Shown: positions 7,806 through 17,186, counted from the stretch's first letter. The stretch is 38,398 nt of DNA from Cellulomonas citrea (GCF_009829685.1 NZ_VWSD01000013.1:1-38398), one strand, 5' to 3'. Program-made: numbers and translations. Notes: generated from the letters alone by a model not told the origin.

Positions 7806-7823
7806 TTGTGAGTCGAGTCACAA
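7806..7823. promoter_or_regulatory. CRP/GlxR-type operator upstream of gltA (TTGTGA-N6-TCACAA)
   Basis: Perfect 6-bp arms TTGTGA and TCACAA flank GTCGAG, matching the CRP-family consensus TGTGA-N6-TCACA completely. In Corynebacterium the CRP homologue GlxR binds such sites, including at gltA. The centre at 7814.5 is about 70 nt before the start implied by the -10 at 7872, a distance compatible with class I activation, though repression is equally possible. Confidence 0.7.
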
Positions 7824-7836
7824 TCGCCAGGACGAA

Positions 7837-7859
7837 TCACTGTGCCAGACCAACAGTGA
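7837..7859. promoter_or_regulatory. Second operator-like inverted repeat in the gltA promoter (TCACTGT-N9-ACAGTGA)
   Basis: Perfect 7-bp arms (7837-7843, 7853-7859) are separated by 9 nt. The centre is about 24 to 27 nt upstream of the candidate -10, so the repeat covers the -35 region, a position typical of a repressor site. The regulator is unknown. Confidence 0.5.
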
Positions 7860-7871
7860 CTAATCCCCGGG

Positions 7872-7877
7872 TAGCGT
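7872..7877 (+). promoter_or_regulatory. Candidate gltA -10 element (TAGCGT)
   Basis: TAGCGT has no good -35 partner, which would fit a promoter needing an activator. It would give a leader of about 78 nt before ATG 7962. The rest of the 210-nt gap holds the three inverted repeats listed separately. Confidence 0.4.
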
Positions 7878-7961
7878 GCAGCCACACGACAGCGCCGCAG
7901 GGGTCAACGCGGCGACGTGTCCACGTCCAACGTCGGACGGACCACATACGGGAGGTTTCAG

Positions 7962-9272
<1,311 letters not shown>

Positions 9273-9286
9273 CGGACCCAGGACCC

Positions 9287-9316
9287 CTCGGCCCCGGCCC
9301 CACGGCCGGGGCCGAG
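9287..9316 (+). terminator. gltA terminator hairpin
   Basis: A perfect 13-bp stem (CTCGGCCCCGGCC / GGCCGGGGCCGAG) with a 4-nt CCAC loop begins 14 nt after the gltA stop. It lacks a T-tract. It may also serve the convergent gene ending at 9420. Just after it, a 15-bp near-repeat (CCGGACCACTCGTCC and CCGGACCACCCGTCC) lies at about 9373-9402. Confidence 0.7.
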
Positions 9317-9419
9317 CCATATCCGGGCCGACGATCGTCCGGTCGACCTCCCCGGTGCCCCTCCCTGCGCCCGGACCACTCGTCCCCGGACCACCCGTCC
9401 GCAGGCCGGCCGCGCCGGA

Positions 9420-10286
9420 TCAGCCGAGGGTGACCAGCACCTGGCCGGTCGGCAGCGCCGAACCCGCCTGCTGCCACCCGGCCTCACCTCGCACCCAGCG
9501 ACGGTCGTCCACCTGCACCGAGGTCGCGCCGACCTGCGCCGCGACCGCGACGGCCCACTGACCCACCGACCACGCCGCACGGTCACCCTGGTCCGCCGGG
9601 GCGAGTGCCGACGCGTCGATCAGCCACCCGCCGTCCGGGGTGGACGAGGTCACCAACCCCAGGTCCCGGCTCAGCCGCGCGGGCAGGTCCTCAGCCGGCG
9701 GCTGCCCGTCGGACCGGGGGAGGGTGCAGGTGAGCGCCTCGGACGACCACCCGGTGAGCGCAGTGGCGAACGCGCGGGCACCGGCCTCGTGCGCGGCATA
9801 GGCGTCGGCGTACGCGGAGCGCTGCACCGCCTGGGCGGCCTGCGTCACCTCGATGGTCTGCCAGTCGGGCACCTCGACCAGCCGGTCGTAGAAGATGCCC
9901 GCGGCGTACACCGGGTCCCGGACCTGCTCGGGGGTGCCCCAGCCCTGGGACGGCCGCTGCTGGAACAGCCCCAGGGAGTCCCGGTCGCCGTAGTCGAGGT
10001 TGCGCAGCGCAGACTCCTGCAGCGCCGTGGCCAGCGCGACCGTCACGGCATGGGCCGGCAGCCCGCGCCGCACGGCGACGCCGGCGATGACGGCGGCGTT
10101 CTGCGCCTGCTCGGGCGACAGCGTCCAGGCGGTGCCGTCCACCGTCGCGGTGCACACCCGCGCGACCGACCGGGGGTGCCGGGCGTCCAGCCAGGCGATG
10201 ACGACGAGCACGCACGCGACGCCGAACGCCAGGACCACGACGGCTGCGAGGAGCCGGGTGAACCGGGGTCTGCGTCGGGCGGCCAC
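9420..10286 (-). CDS. Membrane-anchored secreted protein with lysozyme-like (ALQES...LGLFQQRPSQGWG) domain
   Basis: This 288-residue protein has a basic N-terminus and one membrane segment at 11-32, so most of it should lie outside the cell. Residues about 57-200 contain SPEQAQNAAVIAGVA, TALQESALRNLDYGDRDSLGLFQQRPSQGWG and DPVYAAGIFYDRL. That region recalls goose-lysozyme or soluble-transglycosylase folds, with E91 as a possible catalytic acid. Database names for relatives are uninformative (some are called heavy metal transporter without support). The C-terminal 80 residues form a separate unrecognised domain. The GTG start lies 3 nt after the dapD stop, so it is probably in a dapD transcript. 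A peptidoglycan-related role is inference. Confidence 0.72.
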   Translation of the reverse strand: MAARRRPRFTRLLAAVVVLAFGVACVLVVIAWLDARHPRSVARVCTATVDGTAWTLSPEQAQNAAVIAGVAVRRGLPAHAVTVALATALQESALRNLDYGDRDSLGLFQQRPSQGWGTPEQVRDPVYAAGIFYDRLVEVPDWQTIEVTQAAQAVQRSAYADAYAAHEAGARAFATALTGWSSEALTCTLPRSDGQPPAEDLPARLSRDLGLVTSSTPDGGWLIDASALAPADQGDRAAWSVGQWAVAVAAQVGATSVQVDDRRWVRGEAGWQQAGSALPTGQVLVTLG

Positions 10287-10289
10287 GGG

Positions 10290-11237
10290 TCAGTTGGCGT
10301 GCAGCGCCGGGTTGAGGGCCACGCCCTGCCCGGTGCGTGCGACGGCCTCGACCGCGCCCGTGAGCGAGTTGCGGCGGAACAGCACCTGGTCCGTGCCCGC
10401 GAGGTCGCGAGCCTTGAGCGTGCGCGGGCCGCCGTCGAAGCCGACGAGCGTCACCTTGGTGCCGGCCGTCACGTACAGCCCGGCCTCCACGACGCAGTCG
10501 TCCCCCAGCGGGATGCCCAGACCGGAGTTGGCACCCAGCAGGCACCGTCGGCCGATCGTGATGACCTCGCGGCCGCCCCCGGACAGCGTGCCCATGATCG
10601 AGGCACCGCCGCCGACGTCCGACCCGTCGCCCACGACGACCCCCGCGGAGATGCGTCCCTCGACCATCGAGACGCCCAAGGTGCCGGCGTTGTAGTTGAC
10701 GAAGCCCTCGTGCATCACGGTGGTGCCCGGCGCGAGGTGCGCACCCAGCCGCACCCGGTCGGCGTCGGCGATCCGCACCCCGGACGGCAGCACGTAGTCG
10801 GTCATCCGCGGGAACTTGTCCACCCCGAGCACGACGACGGGCCGTCCCAGCGCGGTACGCAGCCGCAGCCGGGTGTCCTCGAACCCCTCGACCGCGCACG
10901 GCCCGGCATCGGTCCACACGACGGTGGCCAGCACGCCGAACACGCCGTCGAGCGCGACCTCACGGGGTCGCACCAGCCGGTGCGAGAGCAGGTGCAGCCG
11001 CAGGTAGGCGTCAGCGGCGTCGGCCGGTGGGGTGTCCAGGTCGATGACCGTCGTCACCAGGCGGACGTCCACCCCGCGTGCGTCGTCGCGTCGGGCGGCG
11101 GCGGCGGCCAGCTGCGCGGACGGCGCGGCGTCTGCGGGCGGCTCACCGAGGGCCGGAGCCGGGTACCAGGTGTCCAGGACGGTGCCGTCGTCGGCCACGG
11201 TCGCCAGACCATGACCCCAGGCGCTGCGATCGGGCAT
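10290..11237 (-). CDS. dapD: Tetrahydrodipicolinate N-succinyltransferase
   Basis: This 315-residue enzyme would transfer succinyl from succinyl-CoA to 2,3,4,5-tetrahydrodipicolinate, committing flux to the succinylase branch of lysine/DAP synthesis. The C-terminal half is a left-handed beta-helix of hexapeptide repeats ([65 protein letters not shown]). [12 protein letters not shown] is the family's active-site segment. The length and the N-terminal domain fit the actinobacterial DapD type. ATG 11237 has TAGGCT 6 nt upstream on the minus strand, so it is probably leaderless. It diverges from dapE across 66 bp. Confidence 0.93.
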   Translation of the reverse strand: MPDRSAWGHGLATVADDGTVLDTWYPAPALGEPPADAAPSAQLAAAAARRDDARGVDVRLVTTVIDLDTPPADAADAYLRLHLLSHRLVRPREVALDGVFGVLATVVWTDAGPCAVEGFEDTRLRLRTALGRPVVVLGVDKFPRMTDYVLPSGVRIADADRVRLGAHLAPGTTVMHEGFVNYNAGTLGVSMVEGRISAGVVVGDGSDVGGGASIMGTLSGGGREVITIGRRCLLGANSGLGIPLGDDCVVEAGLYVTAGTKVTLVGFDGGPRTLKARDLAGTDQVLFRRNSLTGAVEAVARTGQGVALNPALHAN

Positions 11238-11243
11238 GGTCGC

Positions 11244-11296
11244 AGCCTAGGGCGTGACCGGCCGGCGCCTCGGGGGTGCCCACGGGTCGGTAGGGT
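11244..11296. promoter_or_regulatory. Divergent dapD/dapE promoter region
   Basis: For dapD, the minus-strand TAGGCT (11249 to 11244) is 6 nt from ATG 11237. For dapE, TAGGGT (11291-11296) is 7 nt from GTG 11304. Both genes should be leaderless. The two -10 boxes are only 41 nt apart, so their -35 regions interleave. Confidence 0.55.
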
Positions 11297-11303
11297 CGAG
11301 CAG

Positions 11304-12395
11304 GTGAGCGACGCACCTCTGGACCTGTCGGCCGATCTCGTCACGTTGACCCGCGCGCTGTGCGACCTGCCGTCGGTGAGCGGTGACGAACGGGCGCTGG
11401 CCGATGCGGTGCAGGCCGCCCTGAGCCGCTACGACCACCTCGAGGTGCTGCGCGACGGTGACACGGTGGTGGCCCGCACCCGGCTGGGCCGGGCCGCCCG
11501 GGTCGCCGTGGCCGGGCACCTCGACACCGTCCCGATCGCCGGGAACCTGCCCTCGCACGTGGTCGGGACAGGCGACGAGGCAGTGGTGTGGGGGCGCGGC
11601 ACGGTCGACATGAAGGCCGGGGTCGCCGTGCAGCTCGCGCTGGCCGCCGCGCTCACCACGCCCAACCGCGACGTCACCTGGATCTTCTACGACCACGAGG
11701 AGGTCGCCGCCGACCTCAACGGTCTGGGGCGGGTTGCCCGCACCCACCCCGACTGGCTGGCCGCCGACTTCGCGGTGCTGTGCGAGCCCACCGCAGGCGG
11801 GATCGAGGGTGGCTGCAACGGCACCCTGCGGGCCGAGGTGGAGCTGCGGGGGCGCGCCGCGCACTCCGCCCGCTCGTGGATGGGCGTCAACGCGATCCAC
11901 GCCGCGGCGCCGGTGCTCACCAGACTGGCCGCCTACCAGGCGCAGGACGTGCAGGTGGACGGTCTGCTCTACCGCGAGGGGCTCAACGCGGTCGGCATCA
12001 CCGGGGGCACCGCCGGCAACGTCGTGCCGGACCGGTGCGTGGTGACGGTGAACTACCGGTTCGCCCCGTCGCGGTCGGTCGAGCAGGCCGCCGCGCACGT
12101 GCGCGAGGTGTTCGACGGCTTCGACGTGCAGGTGGTGGATGCCGCGGGCGGTGCCCGGCCCGGGCTGGACCACCCGGTGGCGCAGCAGTTCTCCCAGGCG
12201 GTGCTCGCCGTCACCGGCGGTGCGCCGACCGCCAAGCTCGGCTGGACCGACGTCGCCCGATTCGGCTCCCTCGGGGTGCCGGCGGTCAACTTCGGCCCCG
12301 GTGACCCGCTGCTCGCGCACGCGGACGACGAACGCTGCCCGGTCGCCCAGATCGAGGCGGTGCACTCCGCGCTGGCGTCCTGGCTGACCGACTGA
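11304..12395 (+). CDS. dapE: Succinyl-diaminopimelate desuccinylase
   Basis: This 363-residue dinuclear zinc hydrolase of the M20 family releases succinate from N-succinyl-LL-DAP. Metal-site motifs are visible: AGHLDTVP, GRGTVDMKAG and DHEEVAADLNGL, which holds the catalytic glutamate pair. CEPTAGGIEGGCNG follows, then the dimerisation segment (RGRAAHSARSWMGVNAIH) and the late histidine region (GPGDPLLAHADDE). GTG 11304 is chosen over upstream in-frame codons because those lie antisense to dapD and because a -10 hexamer stands 7 nt before it. Together with dapC and dapD it covers successive pathway steps. Confidence 0.95.
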   Translation: MSDAPLDLSADLVTLTRALCDLPSVSGDERALADAVQAALSRYDHLEVLRDGDTVVARTRLGRAARVAVAGHLDTVPIAGNLPSHVVGTGDEAVVWGRGTVDMKAGVAVQLALAAALTTPNRDVTWIFYDHEEVAADLNGLGRVARTHPDWLAADFAVLCEPTAGGIEGGCNGTLRAEVELRGRAAHSARSWMGVNAIHAAAPVLTRLAAYQAQDVQVDGLLYREGLNAVGITGGTAGNVVPDRCVVTVNYRFAPSRSVEQAAAHVREVFDGFDVQVVDAAGGARPGLDHPVAQQFSQAVLAVTGGAPTAKLGWTDVARFGSLGVPAVNFGPGDPLLAHADDERCPVAQIEAVHSALASWLTD

Positions 12396-12411
12396 CCTCA
12401 GCCGCGCGCCG

Positions 12412-12417
12412 TACGCT
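12412..12417 (+). promoter_or_regulatory. -10 element of the LOG-family gene (TACGCT)
   Basis: TACGCT is exactly 6 nt before GTG 12424, and no Shine-Dalgarno lies between. This fits leaderless transcription. Confidence 0.5.
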
Positions 12418-12423
12418 GCCCCC

Positions 12424-13233
12424 GTGGCGCGACGCACGACCTCCCCCCGCGAGTACCGGCGTGGTCCGGTGCTGCTGCGCGGCGAGCAGATCCCCTCGAC
12501 GACCTCCGACCAGCGGCTGCTGTCCCGTTCGGAGGGGGCGGCGTGGCTGCAGGACGACCCGTGGCGCGTCATGCGCATCCAGAGCGAGTTCGTCGAGGGC
12601 TTCGGTGCGCTCGCGGAGATCGGGCCGGGGGTCTCTGTCTTCGGCTCGGCGCGGGTGGCCAAGGGCTCGCCGGACTACCAGCTGGCCCGGGCCGTGGGCC
12701 GCTCGCTCGCCCAGGCCGGGTACGCCGTCCTCACCGGTGGTGGTCCCGGGGTGATGGAGGGCGCCAACCGCGGGGCGGTGGACGGCGGCGGGCTGTCCGT
12801 CGGGCTGGGCATCGAGCTGCCGTTCGAGCAGGGCATGAACAAGTGGGTCGACCTCGGGGTCAACTTCCGGTACTTCTTCGCCCGCAAGACCATGTTCGTC
12901 AAGTACGCCGAGGGGTTCATCGTGCTGCCGGGCGGCTTCGGCACGCTGGACGAGCTGTTCGAGGCGCTCACCCTGGTGCAGACCCACAAAGTGACCGGGT
13001 TCCCCATCGTGCTCATGCGCTCGGCGTACTGGCAGGGCCTGCTCGACTGGCTCGCGCAGGCGGTGGTCGGCGGGCACATGGCCGCGCCGGTCGACCTGGA
13101 GCTGCTCCAGGTGGCCGACGACCCCGACGAGGCGGTGCAGATCATCGTGCAGCGCGGTGAGCAGCTGCGCGCCGACGAGGCGGCCGCGGTGCAGGCGGCG
13201 GCGACGGCCCAGCGCGCGGCGGAGGGTCGTTGA
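12424..13233 (+). CDS. LOG family protein (TIGR00730 Rossmann fold), probable nucleotide 5'-monophosphate phosphoribohydrolase
   Basis: This 269-residue protein has both signatures of the LOG family: GGGPGVMEGANRGA at 105-118 and LPGGFGTLDE at 168-177, which carry the phosphate-binding and catalytic residues. LOG proteins split cytokinin-type or other nucleoside monophosphates into base and ribose 5-phosphate. In Micrococcales the physiological substrate is usually unknown. The first 60 residues (RRTTSPREYRRGPVLLRGEQ) match the longer actinobacterial type. The stop overlaps the next start (TTGA), so the mannosyltransferase downstream is coupled to it. Confidence 0.88.
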   Translation: MARRTTSPREYRRGPVLLRGEQIPSTTSDQRLLSRSEGAAWLQDDPWRVMRIQSEFVEGFGALAEIGPGVSVFGSARVAKGSPDYQLARAVGRSLAQAGYAVLTGGGPGVMEGANRGAVDGGGLSVGLGIELPFEQGMNKWVDLGVNFRYFFARKTMFVKYAEGFIVLPGGFGTLDELFEALTLVQTHKVTGFPIVLMRSAYWQGLLDWLAQAVVGGHMAAPVDLELLQVADDPDEAVQIIVQRGEQLRADEAAAVQAAATAQRAAEGR

Positions 13234-14489
13234 GCGAGCAGACCGTGCCGCGGGGGGCGGACCTCGTCGAGCGCGCCCCGCACCCGGCGTTCGACCCCCG
13301 CCGCTGGCCCTGGTGGGTGCAGACCCTCGCCGTCTACACGGTGAGCCGGGTGTTCCTCGTCGTGGTGTTCGTGCGGGTCGCGCTCGTGCAGCGGGCGAAC
13401 CTGTGGACCCCGGCCCGGCCGCCCTACCTGGACTACGTGGCCACCCTGTTCGACGGCACGTGGTATCGCACCATCGCCGAGACCGGCTACCCGAGCACGT
13501 TGCCGGTGGACTCGGCGGGCCTGGTGACCCAGAACGCCTGGGCCTTCTTCCCCGCGTTCCCGATGCTCGTCCGGGCGGTCATGACGCTCACCTCGGGGAC
13601 CTGGATCGTGGTCGCGCCGCTGGTGGCGACGGTGCTGGGTGCGGCGGCGATGGTCGTCGTGCACCGCGTCGTGCAGGTCGGTGCGCCGCGCGCGGTCGCG
13701 GCCTGGCCGGGGCTGCCGCTCGCGACGGTGGCGACGGTCTGCGCGTTCCCGACCTCGGCCGTGCTGCAGGCGGCGTACACCGAGTCGCTCGCGCTGCTGC
13801 TCATCGCCTCGGCCCTGCTGCTCCTCATCCGTCGGCGCTACGAGTGGGCCGCGCTCGTGGTGCTCGTGCTCGGGTTCACCCGCGCGGTCGCCCTGCCGAT
13901 GGCGGTCGTCGTCGTCGTGCACGGGCTGGTGCGGTGGCAGGCGCGGCGGCGCGGCCAGGAGGACCTGCCGGTCGCGGACGTCGTGCGGATCGGCGCGCTC
14001 GCGGTGGTCGCCGTCGTCTCCGGCTTCCTGTGGCCGGCCATCTGCGGCTGGGTGACCGGGGTGCCGGACGGCTACCTGCGCACCCAGGAGGCGTGGCGCT
14101 GGGCGAAGAGCGTCGAGCCGTTCCTCGGCTGGACCTACGTGCCGCAGTACTGGTTCGGCGCGTGGGCCCCCGTCGTCGTGGTCGGTGGGCTGGGTCTCAC
14201 GGCGTTCACCCTGCTCATGCCGTCGGCGTGGCGGCTCGGCCGGGAGCTGCACGCGTGGGCGGCCGCCTACGTCGTCTACCTCGTCGCGGTCGCCGAGCCG
14301 GGGTCGAGCCTGGCCCGGTTCCTGCTGCTGGCCTTCCCGCTGGGTGCGGCGAGCGTGGGCATCGTGACCTCGAGCCCGCGTGCCCGACGGCGGTGGCTGG
14401 CGGTGCTGCTGCTGGCGATGCTGGCCCTGCAGGTGCTGTGGGTGCGCCAGATCTGGCTGTTCAACCCGCATGGCGACTGGCCTCCGTGA
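13230..14489 (+). CDS. PIG-V-like polyprenyl-phosphate mannosyltransferase, integral membrane
   Basis: This 419-residue membrane protein has about nine or ten hydrophobic helices. The early loop contains DGTWYRTIAETGYP, the D-x-x-W-Y-x-x-I-A-x-x-G-Y pattern of GPI-mannosyltransferase-II-like (GT76/GT-C) enzymes, where the aspartate is thought to be catalytic. The family in actinobacteria is expected to move mannose from polyprenyl-phosphate-mannose onto an extracytoplasmic acceptor. The acceptor here is unknown. Translation appears to begin at TTG 13230, overlapping the LOG stop by 4 nt, with GGAGGG (13221-13226) 3 nt upstream. No better start is visible. Confidence 0.82.
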   Translation: MSEQTVPRGADLVERAPHPAFDPRRWPWWVQTLAVYTVSRVFLVVVFVRVALVQRANLWTPARPPYLDYVATLFDGTWYRTIAETGYPSTLPVDSAGLVTQNAWAFFPAFPMLVRAVMTLTSGTWIVVAPLVATVLGAAAMVVVHRVVQVGAPRAVAAWPGLPLATVATVCAFPTSAVLQAAYTESLALLLIASALLLLIRRRYEWAALVVLVLGFTRAVALPMAVVVVVHGLVRWQARRRGQEDLPVADVVRIGALAVVAVVSGFLWPAICGWVTGVPDGYLRTQEAWRWAKSVEPFLGWTYVPQYWFGAWAPVVVVGGLGLTAFTLLMPSAWRLGRELHAWAAAYVVYLVAVAEPGSSLARFLLLAFPLGAASVGIVTSSPRARRRWLAVLLLAMLALQVLWVRQIWLFNPHGDWPP

Positions 14490-14523
14490 GCCGTCCGGGG
14501 CCAGGTCCCGGGTCCAGGTGACC

Positions 14524-14529
14524 TAGACT
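14524..14529 (+). promoter_or_regulatory. Candidate -10 for the DUF3117 gene (TAGACT)
   Basis: TAGACT lies in the 134-nt gap after the mannosyltransferase gene and would give a leader of about 88 nt. An overlapping TTGACC (14529-14534) could instead be a -35 for a second start, but its -10 partner is weak. Confidence 0.35.
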
Positions 14530-14623
14530 TGACCCTGGACCACGGGCGGTCGTGCATACGACGGCGTCTGACGCCTGCAGGTGGGCCGCCCGGGACGCGA
14601 CGAGGTGAAGGGGAGGCCGTTCG

Positions 14624-14791
14624 ATGGCCGCGATGAAGCCGAGGACCGGCGAGGGCCCGCTCGAGGTCACCAAGGAAGGGCGTGGCATCGTCATGCGCGT
14701 CCCGTTGGAGGGTGGCGGTCGGCTCGTGGTGGAGCTCAACGCCACCGAGGCCGCCGAGCTGGGCGAGGCACTGACCTCTGTCGTCAGCTGA
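14624..14791 (+). CDS. DUF3117 domain protein, 55 residues
   Basis: A short gene encodes a protein that begins MAAMKPRTGEGPLEV, continues with KEGRGIVMRVPLEGGGRLVVEL and ends NATEAAELGEALTSVV. This matches the highly conserved actinobacterial DUF3117 family, whose function is unknown. The beta-strand pattern and the PLEGGGRLVVEL core are diagnostic. GGGGAGG just upstream (about 14610-14616) is a strong Shine-Dalgarno about 7 nt from the ATG, so the start is secure. pepA begins 10 nt after the stop, suggesting one transcript. An 11-bp direct repeat (GTCGTCAGCTG) occurs at its 3' end and again 43 nt later inside pepA. Confidence 0.9.
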   Translation: MAAMKPRTGEGPLEVTKEGRGIVMRVPLEGGGRLVVELNATEAAELGEALTSVVS

Positions 14792-14801
14792 CCGCACCCC
14801 G

Positions 14802-16400
14802 ATGGCAGAACGGCGTGCACGCGGTCGTCAGCTGCCGGCACTGAGCCTGACGGGCGGCGACGTCGCCGGGACCCCGCTGCTGACGGACGGCAGTGTCGAC
14901 GCCGTGGCTGTCCCGGTCGCCCCCGCACCGGCCGGTGACGACCACCTCCAGCCCGGTGAGGGGACCGCCGCGGCGGCGGCGCGCTACGGCATCGACCTGG
15001 CCGACCTGGCCGAACGGGCCGGTCTGACGGGTGCGGCCGGCCAGGCGCACACGGTGCAGCTGCCGCGTCCGGTGGGCTCGGCCGTCTCGTTGCCCTGGGA
15101 CGGTCTGCCGCCCCGCGTCATCCTGGTCGGCACCGGCTCGGGGTCGACGCGCGACCTGCGACGTGCCGGGGCGGCCCTGGCGCGCGAGGCCCGGGGGTTG
15201 CGTCGGGTGGCCGCCACCGTGGGCGTCCGCCCCGCGGACCCGGCGTCAGCCGCGGCGCAGGCCGTTCGTGCGGTGGCCGAGGGCTACCTGCTCGCCGCCT
15301 ACCCGCCCTACCGGGCGCCGGGCACCTCGACGCCAGCCCCCGACCCGGTCGGCGAGCTCGTGCTGCTCGGTCGCGACGGCACCCGGGCGGGTGCCGCGGT
15401 GACCGCGGCGCGTGCGGTGGCCGATGCCGTCTGGCTGGCCCGGGACCTCACCGCGACCCCGTCGAGCACGAAGAACCCCGCCTGGATGGCCGCCGAGGCC
15501 GGCCGTCGGGGCCGCGCCGCCGGGCTCACCGTCGAGACGCTGGGTCAGCGGGAGCTGGTCGCCGGCGGGTTCGGCGGGCTGCTGGCCGTCGGCGGCGGTT
15601 CGGCGAACGGACCCCGGCTGGTGCGCCTCACCTGGGACCCGGCCGCGAGGACGCAGACCGGGCACATCGTCGTGGTGGGCAAGGGCATCACGTTCGACAC
15701 CGGCGGGATCTCGCTCAAGCCTCGCGAGTCGATGGTCACGATGAAGACCGACATGGCGGGGGCTGCCGTCGCGCTCGCCACCGTGCTCGGTGCGGCCGCG
15801 CTCGGGGTGCGGCACCGGGTGACCGCCGTGCTGGCGTTGGCCGAGAACCATCTCGGTGCCTCCTCCTACCGCCCGGGCGACGTCGTCCAGGTGCACGGCG
15901 GGCGCCGGGTCGAGGTCACCAACACCGATGCGGAGGGCCGGCTCGTGCTGGCCGACGCCCTCGACTGGGCCGCCACCGAGCTTGCCCCGGACGTCCTGCT
16001 CGACGTCGCGACGCTCACCGGTGCGGCGACCGTCGCCCTCGGGCGCACGCACGCCGCCCTGTTCACTGCGGACGACGCCCTGGCCGGTGCGCTGGAGTCG
16101 GCGGGCGAGGCCGCCGGGGAACCGGTGTGGCGGATGCCGTTGGTGGACGACTACGAGGAGCTGCTCGGCTCGTCGGTGGCGGATGTGCGCCAGATCTCCC
16201 ACGACCCGCACGCCGGTGCCGGCGCCATCCTGGCCGCGCTCCTGCTGCGCCGGTTCGTCGGGAGCACCCGGTGGGCGCACCTGGACATCGCCGGCCCGGC
16301 CCGGTCCTCCGCCGAGGCGCACGAGGTGCCGGCGGGTGCCACCGGGTACGGCGTGCGACTGCTGCTGGGTCTGCTGTCCGACCCGTCGTTCCGGCCCTGA
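14802..16400 (+). CDS. pepA: Leucyl aminopeptidase (M17 family)
   Basis: This 532-residue di-metal aminopeptidase removes N-terminal residues from peptides in the cytosol. Motifs include VGKGITFDTGGISLKP with K294, the SMVTMKTDMAGAA region with D317, and the M17 signature NTDAEGR at 374-380. DVATLTGAATVALG follows. The N-terminal macrodomain-like part is less conserved, as is usual. The start is uncertain: ATG 14802 has no clear Shine-Dalgarno and relies on coupling to the DUF3117 gene 10 nt upstream. It converges on the O-methyltransferase gene with only 28 nt between stops. Confidence 0.93.
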   Translation: MAERRARGRQLPALSLTGGDVAGTPLLTDGSVDAVAVPVAPAPAGDDHLQPGEGTAAAAARYGIDLADLAERAGLTGAAGQAHTVQLPRPVGSAVSLPWDGLPPRVILVGTGSGSTRDLRRAGAALAREARGLRRVAATVGVRPADPASAAAQAVRAVAEGYLLAAYPPYRAPGTSTPAPDPVGELVLLGRDGTRAGAAVTAARAVADAVWLARDLTATPSSTKNPAWMAAEAGRRGRAAGLTVETLGQRELVAGGFGGLLAVGGGSANGPRLVRLTWDPAARTQTGHIVVVGKGITFDTGGISLKPRESMVTMKTDMAGAAVALATVLGAAALGVRHRVTAVLALAENHLGASSYRPGDVVQVHGGRRVEVTNTDAEGRLVLADALDWAATELAPDVLLDVATLTGAATVALGRTHAALFTADDALAGALESAGEAAGEPVWRMPLVDDYEELLGSSVADVRQISHDPHAGAGAILAALLLRRFVGSTRWAHLDIAGPARSSAEAHEVPAGATGYGVRLLLGLLSDPSFRP

Positions 16401-16428
16401 CCCGCCTGTCCCCGAACGGACCAGCAGG

Positions 16429-17061
16429 TCAGCGGCGCACGGCGACGAGCACGCCGTCGCCGGTCGGCAGCAGGGTCGAGGACAGCCGGTCGTCGGAGCG
16501 CACGGTGCGCCCGACCTCGCGGGCCAGCGTCGTCGCCTGGTCGCGGCGCGCCGGGTCGCCGACCTGGTCCCGCCACAGCGCGTGCACGACGACGAGCAGG
16601 CCGCCGGGTCGTAGCAGCCGCACCCCGTGCTCGACGTAGCCCGAGGTGCCCTCGGGGTCGCCGTCGAGCACGACCATGTCGTACGCGGCGTCGGTGAGCC
16701 GGGACAGCACGTCGCCGGCCCGCCCCCAGATCGCGCGGACCCGGGTCGGTCGGATGCCTGCCTCGGTCAACGTGCGCTTGGCCCATCGCTGGTGCTCGGC
16801 CTCGACGTCGATCGTCGTGAGGACCCCGTCGGACGGCATGCCGCGCAGCAGGTGCAGAGCGCCCACACCCGTCCCGGTGCCGACCTCGACCACGGCGCGG
16901 GCGTGCGCGGCACCGGCGAGCACGGTGAGCAGCGACCCGGTCGCCGGGCTCACCGGTTCGACCCCGAGCTCCGCGGCGCGCTCACGTGCCAGGGCCAGCA
17001 GGTCGTCCTGCGGTGCGGACTCCTCGCAGAACGCCCAGGAGAGGGCCTTGTCGGCGGACAT
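16429..17061 (-). CDS. SAM-dependent O-methyltransferase (family 3, Rv1220c-like)
   Basis: This 210-residue class I methyltransferase has the SAM-binding glycine loop [10 protein letters not shown] at 58-67, [13 protein letters not shown] (the acidic residue binding the ribose), and VLDGD at 131-135, a typical metal/substrate loop of catechol- or caffeoyl-CoA-type O-methyltransferases. It lies divergent from sigE, as M. tuberculosis Rv1220c does from sigE. The substrate is unknown. ATG 17061 has GGAG about 6 nt upstream, and TAGGCT on the minus strand at 17102-17097 is a good -10, giving a leader of roughly 28 nt. Confidence 0.9.
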   Translation of the reverse strand: MSADKALSWAFCEESAPQDDLLALARERAAELGVEPVSPATGSLLTVLAGAAHARAVVEVGTGTGVGALHLLRGMPSDGVLTTIDVEAEHQRWAKRTLTEAGIRPTRVRAIWGRAGDVLSRLTDAAYDMVVLDGDPEGTSGYVEHGVRLLRPGGLLVVVHALWRDQVGDPARRDQATTLAREVGRTVRSDDRLSSTLLPTGDGVLVAVRR

Positions 17062-17096
17062 CGGGGGCTCCAGGCGATCGTCGGGATGGCCCGATC

Positions 17097-17102
17097 AGCC
17101 TA
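17097..17102 (-). promoter_or_regulatory. -10 element of the O-methyltransferase gene (TAGGCT)
   Basis: On the minus strand TAGGCT would start transcription near 17090, giving a leader of about 28 nt with a GGAG Shine-Dalgarno. It sits back to back with the sigE promoter. Confidence 0.45.
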
Positions 17103-17130
17103 GCCCCCGGGCATTCTCAGGAAACTCTCG

Positions 17131-17157
17131 GGAACGCGGGACAGGCTGAGGGCGTTG
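17131..17157 (+). promoter_or_regulatory. Probable ECF-type (self-activated) promoter of sigE
   Basis: GGAAC (17131-17135) is followed 17 nt later by CGTTG (17153-17157). This matches the GGAAC / CGTT architecture recognised by mycobacterial SigE/SigH-type ECF factors. Start near 17163 gives a leader of about 24 nt containing GAGGAGG before ATG 17187. A second GGAAA lies 11 nt further upstream. Confidence 0.6.
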
Positions 17158-17186
17158 TGATGACCAGGACCGAGGAGGATCGGCAC

